A DNA stretch of 64,000 nt from an uncultured Flavobacteriaceae bacterium. GTDB taxonomy: Bacteria > Bacteroidota > Bacteroidia > Flavobacteriales > Flavobacteriaceae. The stretch spans positions 1 through 64,000 of the forward strand of contig CAJQMT010000018.1 in NCBI GenBank assembly GCA_905479475.1, given 5' to 3'. The position numbers and the translations under genes were made by a program. The notes under the pieces are model-generated. The model saw nothing but the letters and a program-made list of their open reading frames with translations. It was not told where the DNA came from and ran no database searches. Positions 19,226 through 28,531 of the stretch are shown here, in pieces. Numbering within the stretch: the first letter of the stretch is position 1; each line of letters starts with the position of its first letter.

Positions 19226-22200
19226 TTATTTTTTCAATATTCGCACATTCATTTCTTCTACTTTTTTATCGGATAATGGTGAAGGACTTCCGAATAACAA
19301 ATCTTCAGAGGTTCCTGTCTTTGGAAAAGCCATCACCTCTCGAATCGATGCTTTTTTCTCTAGAATCATCATCAAACGATCTACTCCCCAAGCGATTCCT
19401 CCATGTGGCGGTGCTCCATAATGGAAAGCTTCGTACATCGTACCAACGCTCCTCATCATTTCTTCTTTGTTATAGCCCATGTTTTTGTAGGTTGCTTCTA
19501 GTATCTCAGGTTTGTGCGCACGCACAGAGCCTCCTCCAATTTCATAGCCATTCAAGATCAAGTCGTATTGTTGTGCAATGATATTTCCAATTTCGTCTTC
19601 CTTTCCATTCATATGCTTCTCCAAATCATAGATTGCTGGCATTGAGAAAGGATTGTGGGTAAAGGTCCATATCCCTTCGTCTGTTTTCTCAAACATCGGA
19701 AAATCAACTACCCAAGCAGGGTGTAATTCTTTTGGATTGATCAAATGTAACATGGCTCCTAGCTCTTGACGAACTGCATCCAAAGCCTTGTTAGCGGTTG
19801 TATAATCTGCTGCTGAGAAAAAGACAATATCTCCAATTTGTGCTTGTGTTTCAGAAATAATCCCCGCAGCGATTTCTTCGCCTAAAAATTTGATAATCGG
19901 CGATTGCAAATCGTTTTCATTCACAATTATATATGCCAAACCTCCCAAACCGTGATTTTGCGCGATGCTTGTCAATTTCTCTATCTGACCCTTCGACATA
20001 CGTTTTCCTCCTTGTTCTTGAGCAGATACTTTGATGCATTTTACAATCCCTCCTTCGTCAATGGGTTTGCTAAAAACCTGGAATGTTGTATCCTTGACTA
20101 TCTCTGTGATGTCTTGCATCTGCAATCCAAAACGAAGGTCAGGTCTGTCACAACCGTATTTGTCCATTGCTTCTTTATACGTAATCACCTCAAAAGGCTT
20201 TAAAATCCATTTTTTACCGTAGATTTTACGAACAATTTCATTGAACATCCCTGTGTTCAAATCAATAATTTGTTGCATACTGGCATAGGCCATTTCAATA
20301 TCCAACTGCGTAAATTCTGGTTGACGATCTCCGCGAGAATCTTCGTCCCGGAAACAACGTGCTATTTGAAAGTATTTTTCAAAACCACCCACCATCAACA
20401 TTTGCTTGAATTGTTGCGGCGCTTGTGGCAAGGTATAAAAGGAACCTGCTTGTTTTCTCGTAGGTACAATAAACTCTCTTGCTCCCTCGTCGGTTCCTGC
20501 AGTCAGAATAGGCGTTTCAATCTCTAAAAACGCTTGCTCGTCAAGCATGTCACGCATCAACTTGATAATTTTATGTCGATTGACAACAGCTCTTCTGACA
20601 TCATCGTTTCTATGATCTAAAAATTTGTATTGAAAACGCACATTTTCATTTGACTTTGTCGCTCTTTTAATTTCAAAAGGCAAGGTTCGAGACAAGTTTA
20701 AAATCTCCAACTTAGAAGTTTCCAGTTCTATTTTTCCTGAACGCAAACCAGCATTGTAATCATCTTCTGCACGCTGTACAACAACACCTGTCACTGCAAT
20801 TACCGATTCTGATTTCAATTTCACCAATTCATCTAAATTTGGAAATGTTTCACGACTCAAACGGACTTGTAAAATTTCATTACTCGCATCTCGTAAATCA
20901 ATAAAAATCAATTCACCGTGATCACGGACACTAGAAACCCATCCAGCCAACGTTACTTCACTAGCAATAGTTGCTTCAGACAATTGTGAAACCACATGTG
21001 TTCTGTATTCTTCTTTGATAATCAAAGGAATTTCGGGCAACACTTCCTCTTGTGTTTTTAAAGCTTGCAGCTCATCACTCACACTCTTACTTTCCAAAGT
21101 TGAATCCTGAAACACTTCTTGATGGCTTGCACTCAATGAGTGTATGATACCTGTACGTATCACTTTTCCTGAAGCTCCTTTCCCGATAATGGCAATTACC
21201 TTTCCAACAAGAATTCCTGCTTTTCCTTGGTTTCCATTTTTAATATCATTGGCTACCGCTTCATTTTCAGCAATTACTTTTTGAATAGCAGCCTGTATCT
21301 GATCTTCAGAAATGGTATTGTCAGTAAAATATTTTTTGTAATCAAAACTTGCATCCGTCAACAAGGATTTGATTCCATTTTGAACCAAAACAACGGTTAG
21401 CTTTTCTTGTTTGAACATCGAAAAAATATCAATCAAATGCTCTATATTTTGAATCTTTGAATAATCTTCAGGCTTGATATTGTTCGACAAAGCCTTGGCA
21501 ACAAATGAGGGATCTTTCACCACATCATTGATCGCTACAAATGTTTCAGAGCGGAGAGAATCTGCTGTGAAAAATTTTGCGTCTTGCGGCAAAACACCTC
21601 CTTCAATTAGAATGGCTTCTACGGCATAAGGCAAGACATTCGCGTCTACTGTTATAGCATCTACCACTTCTTTGATTGCTACAAACGGCAAATCAGGCTC
21701 AGAGATAAATCGGTAATCCGCTTCAAATTCCTTCTTACGCATGGTTTTGGTTTGCTTCAAATCAGCATCCCATAAAACTGTTGTTTGCTCTGGTCTAAAT
21801 TCTTTATGCTCGTTGAAATAGTTCAATTGTTTTTCAACTTCTTCTTTCAAAGCTTCGACCATAAACTTGAATGAATTCAAATTTTTGATTTCCGTTCTAG
21901 GATTCAATTCCGTGGTTCCTTTTTTACGCAAAGAAACAGACACATCCGATTTGAACTCTCCTTTTTCCAAATTCGCCTCAGAGATTTTCAAGTTTTGAAC
22001 AATTCGCTGAATGTATTGCGCATAAATGGAAGCATCTTCAATATTACGCAAACAAGGCTCCGTAACAATTTCAATCAAGGGAACACCGGCTTTGTTAAAA
22101 TCAACTAAAGAAATCTTCTTCTCGTGTATCAATTTTGCAGCATCTTCTTCAATGTGAACTTGTGTCAATTCCACTGTATACTGCGATCCATCATTTCGGA

Positions 22201-22561
22201 AACAAGATACTTGTCCGTCAGGAATGATTGGATTGTGAAATTGTGTGATTTGAATATTTTTTGGGTTGTCTGGGTATTCGTAATGTTTACGATCCCAGGA
22301 GATTACCTCGTTAGAAAATGTAGAGTTTACTGCTTTCCCAAAATAAATTGCTTTTGTAATTGCTTCTTTATTTATTGCAGGCAAAACTCCCATTTGTCCT
22401 GTACACACAGCACAAATATTTTCGTTTGGTGTTTCAATTTCTTGATTTGGACAAGAACAAAACAACTTTGTTTTGGTGTTCAATCGGACATGTGTTTCTA
22501 GTCCGATTACCAATTCTAAATCGTGGGCTTCAATCGCCGCATTCAATTGCTCTAAATCCAT
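19226..22561 (-). CDS. GatB-AspS fusion: Asp/Glu-tRNA amidotransferase subunit B plus aspartyl-tRNA synthetase
   Basis: A single 1111-residue ORF joins two complete enzymes. Residues 1 to about 475 are GatB: LVIGLETHVRLNTKTKLFC, the zinc-site cysteines CSCP and CAVC, HYEYPDNPKNIQITQFH, and the C-terminal YqeY-like helical tail ending near GKASGKV-like GKGASGKVIRTG. After a linker of about 40 residues, residues 515-1111 are a bacterial AspRS: the OB anticodon domain (TLAGWVSSVRDHGELIFIDLRD), class II motif 2 (ARCFRDEDSRGDRQPEFTQLD), the GAD insertion, and motif 3 (GIAWGVDRLMMIL). GatB transamidates Asp-tRNA(Asn) or Glu-tRNA(Gln); AspRS makes Asp-tRNA. The fusion would hold charging and amidation together. 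It overlaps the gatA stop by one base (TAATG). Confidence 0.93.
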   Translation of the reverse strand: MDLEQLNAAIEAHDLELVIGLETHVRLNTKTKLFCSCPNQEIETPNENICAVCTGQMGVLPAINKEAITKAIYFGKAVNSTFSNEVISWDRKHYEYPDNPKNIQITQFHNPIIPDGQVSCFRNDGSQYTVELTQVHIEEDAAKLIHEKKISLVDFNKAGVPLIEIVTEPCLRNIEDASIYAQYIQRIVQNLKISEANLEKGEFKSDVSVSLRKKGTTELNPRTEIKNLNSFKFMVEALKEEVEKQLNYFNEHKEFRPEQTTVLWDADLKQTKTMRKKEFEADYRFISEPDLPFVAIKEVVDAITVDANVLPYAVEAILIEGGVLPQDAKFFTADSLRSETFVAINDVVKDPSFVAKALSNNIKPEDYSKIQNIEHLIDIFSMFKQEKLTVVLVQNGIKSLLTDASFDYKKYFTDNTISEDQIQAAIQKVIAENEAVANDIKNGNQGKAGILVGKVIAIIGKGASGKVIRTGIIHSLSASHQEVFQDSTLESKSVSDELQALKTQEEVLPEIPLIIKEEYRTHVVSQLSEATIASEVTLAGWVSSVRDHGELIFIDLRDASNEILQVRLSRETFPNLDELVKLKSESVIAVTGVVVQRAEDDYNAGLRSGKIELETSKLEILNLSRTLPFEIKRATKSNENVRFQYKFLDHRNDDVRRAVVNRHKIIKLMRDMLDEQAFLEIETPILTAGTDEGAREFIVPTRKQAGSFYTLPQAPQQFKQMLMVGGFEKYFQIARCFRDEDSRGDRQPEFTQLDIEMAYASMQQIIDLNTGMFNEIVRKIYGKKWILKPFEVITYKEAMDKYGCDRPDLRFGLQMQDITEIVKDTTFQVFSKPIDEGGIVKCIKVSAQEQGGKRMSKGQIEKLTSIAQNHGLGGLAYIIVNENDLQSPIIKFLGEEIAAGIISETQAQIGDIVFFSAADYTTANKALDAVRQELGAMLHLINPKELHPAWVVDFPMFEKTDEGIWTFTHNPFSMPAIYDLEKHMNGKEDEIGNIIAQQYDLILNGYEIGGGSVRAHKPEILEATYKNMGYNKEEMMRSVGTMYEAFHYGAPPHGGIAWGVDRLMMILEKKASIREVMAFPKTGTSEDLLFGSPSPLSDKKVEEMNVRILKK

Positions 22562-23961
22562 TATACGATCTCTTTTAAGAAGTTAGCAAACTTCAAGACG
22601 GTTGCATCTTTGTTTTTGGCTGCTGAAATTTGCAAACCTGTTGCCGTTCCTTTCGGAACTGTCAGTGTTGGCAATTGTCCCAAACTAAAGCCAACAGTAT
22701 AGGCATCTGACAAGTACATTGCCAAAGGATCTTTCAAACTATCACCAATTTTTGGAGGTGTACTTGGCGTTACTGGTGATAAAATTACGTCTACCTCTTC
22801 AAAATCTTTATTGAAATTTTCTAAAATTTGATCCCTCAAAGCCAATGCTTTCAGATAAATAGCATCTGAAAAACCTTGCGATAAAACTTGATTTCCTCCT
22901 ACTATTCTTCTTTTCGACTCCTCCGAAAAATTCTCGGAACGAGTCACGGCATAAGTCTCTTTCAAACTGCCAGATTCAACTCGGTTTCCGTAGTTCGTCC
23001 CATCCAATCTTGACAGGTTTGAAGCCGTTTCTGCCATGGCCAAGGTATAATATGTTGACACCAAAGTATCTGATTTGAAAAAATCCAATTCTTTGACTTG
23101 AATTCCTTTTGATTTTATCTTTTCGATCATTGCCAAAAAGTCGGCTTTGACTTCCGCATCGATTGCTTTGCTTTCTATGAAATTTTTAAAATAACCAATG
23201 GTATTGATTCCTTTAGGTGTTCCAATCGCATCTTCGGAAATCTCTTCAGAAAAAACCGTTGTCTGATCTCTGACATCTTTACCACTCATGACATTTAAAA
23301 CAATCCGAATATCTTCAATGGATTTTGCCAAAGGCCCTACACAATCGGTAGAAGAAGCATAAGCCATCAATCCGTAACGAGAAATACGACCATAAGTTGG
23401 CTTCAATCCGTAAATATGATTGTAACCTGCCGGTTGACGAACAGAACCTCCTGTATCACCCCCGATAGAAAATACGGTATACTCTTTTGCAACATTTACT
23501 GCAGAACCTCCACTAGAACCTCCGGCTACAAATTCTGGATTCACAGCATTTTTAACGGCTCCAAAAATGGTATTCTCTGAAGAAGAACCGTGGCCAAAAC
23601 TGTCACAATTTTCTTTGACCAAAGGAATGGCTCCTGCATCTAACAATTTTTGAATGGCAGTGGCTGTATAAGCCGATTTGTATTGTTTCAACAAATCAGA
23701 ACTTGCTGTTGTTACAGTCCCTTGGAGCATGTATACATCTTTGATGCCAAAAGGAATTCCCTCTAACAAACCAATTCTCTCTCCTCTCGAGATTTTAGCA
23801 TCTACTTTTGCTGCCAAATCCAAAGCCATTTCACTTAATAAACAATTAACTGTATTGTACTTGTTCTGTTTTAGTAGTGCTATTTTTTCTTGTACCAAAG
23901 CTGTACAAGTCAGTTCTTTTGACACCAATTGCCGGTGTATCTTTTTTATTTGTGACTCCAT
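22561..23961 (-). CDS. gatA: Asp/Glu-tRNA amidotransferase subunit A
   Basis: The glutaminase subunit of GatCAB, an amidase-signature enzyme that frees ammonia from glutamine for the tRNA-bound Asp or Glu. The Ser-cisSer-Lys triad is readable: Lys74 (FGIKDVY), Ser149 (AGGSSGGSA) and Ser173 (GDTGGSVRQPA), with the same spacing as in known GatA. At 466 residues it is slightly shorter than the usual 480-490. It starts 1 bp after a small unknown gene and ends overlapping the GatB-AspS start, so all three are translationally coupled. Confidence 0.95.
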   Translation of the reverse strand: MESQIKKIHRQLVSKELTCTALVQEKIALLKQNKYNTVNCLLSEMALDLAAKVDAKISRGERIGLLEGIPFGIKDVYMLQGTVTTASSDLLKQYKSAYTATAIQKLLDAGAIPLVKENCDSFGHGSSSENTIFGAVKNAVNPEFVAGGSSGGSAVNVAKEYTVFSIGGDTGGSVRQPAGYNHIYGLKPTYGRISRYGLMAYASSTDCVGPLAKSIEDIRIVLNVMSGKDVRDQTTVFSEEISEDAIGTPKGINTIGYFKNFIESKAIDAEVKADFLAMIEKIKSKGIQVKELDFFKSDTLVSTYYTLAMAETASNLSRLDGTNYGNRVESGSLKETYAVTRSENFSEESKRRIVGGNQVLSQGFSDAIYLKALALRDQILENFNKDFEEVDVILSPVTPSTPPKIGDSLKDPLAMYLSDAYTVGFSLGQLPTLTVPKGTATGLQISAAKNKDATVLKFANFLKEIV

Positions 23962-23962
23962 C

Positions 23963-24232
23963 TTAATCTTCTATCACTTTAGTCACTACCAAATACCCTC
24001 CTTTTCCTTTGGGAAAATTGTCTTTGATAATTTGTTTTTCGGAAGCCGAACTTTCGACAACCTTATCTGCTCTCAGATCATTTAAAGACACTGCATTGTA
24101 ATTGACAGTAGTAGAAGGATTGTTATTTGCTGGATGCGCGTTTTTAATCACTTCAAACAATTGACTTACCGCTTCTGACGGCTGTGCCCCTTTAATACTC
24201 GACAAAATGTCGACTGTCATTATTTTACTCAT
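23963..24232 (-). CDS. Small conserved-looking protein upstream of gatA, unknown function
   Basis: An 89-residue soluble protein I do not recognise. It begins MSKIMTVDILSSIKGAQPSE, continues with a helix-like SQLFEVIKNAH, an Asn/Thr-rich middle (ANNNPSTTVNYNAVS) and a basic, glycine-rich C-terminal part (NFPKGKGGYLVVTKVIED). No signal peptide or membrane segment. It is the first gene of the gatA/gatB-aspS operon, ending 1 bp before the gatA start. Its position is where gatC often lies, but I see no GatC motifs, so calling it GatC would be a guess. A -7 element (24271-24278) stands about 40 bases upstream. Confidence 0.65.
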   Translation of the reverse strand: MSKIMTVDILSSIKGAQPSEAVSQLFEVIKNAHPANNNPSTTVNYNAVSLNDLRADKVVESSASEKQIIKDNFPKGKGGYLVVTKVIED

Positions 24233-24270
24233 GTCTGTTTTATTTGTTTTGAATCAAACTTTTAAGCTTG

Positions 24271-24278
24271 CAAAAATA
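24271..24278 (-). promoter_or_regulatory. Promoter -7 element of the gatA/gatB-aspS operon
   Basis: TATTTTTG on the minus strand (followed by C) fits TAnnTTTG, with predicted start about 34 bases before the 89-residue gene. The -33 element is weak. Confidence 0.5.
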
Positions 24279-24580
24279 CAAAAGTTTTATCGGAGTTGGA
24301 AAGAATAGGTTTGAAATTTGAACTGCTTGTCTTTCTTCTATTTTTTCAATCAAACTGAATTATACAAAGAGCCCTTTTGTACAAAATTTATTTACTCATT
24401 TTTACATGAGCTTGAATTTTACTTGTTGAAATTTTCGAAAAAACAGCAACAGCAACCGAAAAAAAACAATCTTTTGAAAGCAAAAGTTGTGTCAACATTC
24501 TTTCAACCTCCATTTTCTATATATTAAATGTACATTTGACATACCTCCTTTTTATAAAACCCACCCTTCATAAAAGCACC

Positions 24581-24610
24581 TTTGCAATTTGTAGAGGTGT
24601 TTTACTTTTG
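24581..24610 (+). promoter_or_regulatory. Candidate distal promoter upstream of gyrB
   Basis: TTTG, 18 bases, TACTTTTG fits the phylum consensus. It is about 310 bases from gyrB with no ORF in between, so it would give a long gyrB leader or a separate small RNA. Confidence 0.4.
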
Positions 24611-24862
24611 TAAAATGTAGTAATTTTATAACTTGTTAAAAATCCTTTTCACAAGCAAAATCACAATCCTTTCATTTTAGCTTAAAATATAAAATCAAAA
24701 TAAGCAACGCTCATGGGTTTTTAAAAAATCGAGACTTGCAAAAAAAACAAAAAACCTATTTTTCTACGAGAATATTGTTTTTAAGCTTTTTAAGCCGTCT
24801 TTAGACTTGTCAACATTTTTGGAAGTTTTCAACAACACGCCTCAATAAAAGGATGTATTTTT

Positions 24863-24870
24863 TATCTTTG
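24863..24870 (+). promoter_or_regulatory. gyrB promoter -7 element
   Basis: TATCTTTG fits TAnnTTTG and would start transcription about 50 bases before gyrB. No clear TTTG at -33. Confidence 0.5.
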
Positions 24871-24905
24871 TTTGATCCAGTTTTCAAGGAACTGAATAAC
24901 AATAA

Positions 24906-26861
<1,956 letters not shown>

Positions 26862-26883
26862 ATCAAGCGACGTTTTATTCAAG

Positions 26884-26913
26884 AAGCACACCTCTCTAGG
26901 TGTGCTTTTTTTT
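26884..26913 (+). terminator. gyrB terminator
   Basis: A perfect 10-bp stem (AAGCACACCT / AGGTGTGCTT) with a CTCT loop, followed by a T run, begins about 20 bases after the gyrB stop. Confidence 0.92.
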
Positions 26914-27348
26914 GAACTTACCTATACACTCGAAAACAAACACTACGAAGGTAGCATGAAAGCAACTATTTTCATTGCTTCAAAAGACGCGACTCTTAAA
27001 AACCTTCTTTTTAAGCGCACTTCACATTTTAGAGTTATCAACCATTTTGAGTCGACAAACATCTAAATATCAACTGTACTTCTTTGAATGACTAAAAAAA
27101 CAATTTCAGGAAAAACCAATACACAAAATACCTCTCAATATTCCCTCGAAAGAAAGTAACAACCAATTTTATGAAACTTGTAAAAATAGTTAGCTAATAA
27201 TTCCATATTCTCAGCTTTAGCTGGTTGATTTTAAATGTTTAAGAGATTTCTGTTTTATGAGAAATATCATCTTAAAAAAGACTTTTTTTCAGGTATTTAT
27301 TAGTAATTTTGACCAAAATATTTCAAAACAAATTAAAATTTATATAAA
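26914..27348. other. Gap between gyrB terminator and mdh
   Basis: About 435 AT-rich bases. I see only the mdh -7 element (TAATTTTG, 27304-27311) near its right end. A short ORF that begins inside the gyrB 3' end and runs through the terminator is not credible. Confidence 0.5.
27304..27311 (+). promoter_or_regulatory. mdh promoter -7 element
   Basis: TAATTTTG matches TAnnTTTG about 38 bases before the mdh ATG; a T-rich stretch without G stands at -33. Confidence 0.5.
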
Positions 27349-28275
27349 ATGAAAGTTACTGTTGTAGGAGCAGGTGCCGTAGGTGCGAGTTGTGCCGAGT
27401 ACATTGCCATTAAAAATTTTGCAGCTGAAGTTGTAATTGTAGATATCAAGGAAAATTATGCAGAAGGGAAAGCAATGGATCTTATGCAGACCGCTTCTTT
27501 GAATGGGTTTGACACTAAAATCACAGGAAGTACAAACGACTACAGCAAAACAGCAAACAGTGATGTAGCAGTAATTACAAGTGGGATTCCTCGTAAGCCA
27601 GGCATGACTCGAGAAGAATTGATCGGAATCAATGCAGGGATTGTAAAAAGTGTTTCAGAAAACATCATCAAACATTCTCCAAATGTGGTCATCATCGTAG
27701 TTAGTAATCCTATGGACACTATGACCTACTTAGCTCACAAAGCGACAGGACTTCCAAAAAATAGAATTATCGGAATGGGAGGTGCCTTGGATAGTGCTCG
27801 TTTCAAGTACAGATTGAGCGAAGCATTAGGAGCTCCAGCTTCCGACGTTGACGGAATGGTGATTGGTGGCCACAGTGACACAGGAATGATTCCTTTGACG
27901 AGAATTGCTACTCGCAACTCCGTTCCTGTAAGTGAATTTTTATCCGACGAAAAATTAGAAGAAGTTGCCAAAGCAACGATGGTTGGAGGAGCAACGCTTA
28001 CAGCAATGTTAGGAACTTCTGCATGGTATGCCCCAGGAGCTGCCGTATCTGCGATGGTGCAAGCTATTGCTTGTGATTCCAAAAAAATATTCCCTTGTTC
28101 TACATTTCTTGAGGGCGAATACGGACTCAACGATATCTGTATTGGCGTCCCAGTAGTCCTAGGAAAAAACGGAATCGAAAAGATTGTAAAAATCAACTTA
28201 TCTGAAGCAGAACAGACCAAATTGGAAGCTAGTGCTGCAGCAGTTCACAAGACAAACGGACTCTTAGAAATCTAA
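27349..28275 (+). CDS. mdh: Malate dehydrogenase
   Basis: Oxidises malate to oxaloacetate with NAD in the TCA cycle. The 308-residue protein is of the LDH-like MDH type. The NAD fold starts KVTVVGAGAVGASCAEY (GxGxxG), followed by the acidic ribose binder in VVIVDIKE. Substrate-binding arginines lie in GIPRKPGMTREEL and in MGGALDSARFKY, and the catalytic His in VIGGHSDTGMIPL. Monocistronic, with a promoter element upstream and a hairpin terminator downstream. Confidence 0.96.
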   Translation: MKVTVVGAGAVGASCAEYIAIKNFAAEVVIVDIKENYAEGKAMDLMQTASLNGFDTKITGSTNDYSKTANSDVAVITSGIPRKPGMTREELIGINAGIVKSVSENIIKHSPNVVIIVVSNPMDTMTYLAHKATGLPKNRIIGMGGALDSARFKYRLSEALGAPASDVDGMVIGGHSDTGMIPLTRIATRNSVPVSEFLSDEKLEEVAKATMVGGATLTAMLGTSAWYAPGAAVSAMVQAIACDSKKIFPCSTFLEGEYGLNDICIGVPVVLGKNGIEKIVKINLSEAEQTKLEASAAAVHKTNGLLEI

Positions 28276-28293
28276 GACCTTTCTTTTTAGACT

Positions 28294-28355
28294 AAAAAAG
28301 CCCTTTTTAACAATGTTTTCTCTTTAAGATTTCATTCGTTTTGAAGGGCTTTTTC
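28294..28355 (+). terminator. mdh terminator (long loop)
   Basis: AAAAAAGCCCTTTT and GAAGGGCTTTTT form an 8-10 bp stem around a loop of about 35 bases, with a T run after the 3' arm. The loop is unusually long. Confidence 0.65.
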
Positions 28356-28470
28356 TTGACAAAAAACACTTGACTACAAACAAAAAAAACACTATATTTC
28401 AACTGAAAATCCTCCAAAAAAAAGAGGCAATGTATTCGCTTACAAGTATTTGAATATATGCTCTTAAAAA

Positions 28471-28502
28471 ATTGGCTTTTCCTGTTTGAAATACTATATT
28501 TG
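28471..28502 (+). promoter_or_regulatory. secDF promoter
   Basis: ATTG (28471-28474), 20 bases, TATATTTG (28495-28502, followed by C) fits the Bacteroidota consensus. Predicted start near 28507, about 25 bases before the ATG. Confidence 0.65.
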
Positions 28503-28531
28503 CACGTTTATAAAATTTAAGAAATAATAGA

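Noticed and set aside
24318-24527. A 69-codon ORF in the gyrB upstream gap
   Set aside because: Low-complexity Lys/Gln/Phe-rich translation, no promoter in position, no similarity I recognise.
27735-28220. A 161-codon minus-strand ORF opposite mdh
   Set aside because: Antisense shadow; mdh motifs account fully for this stretch.
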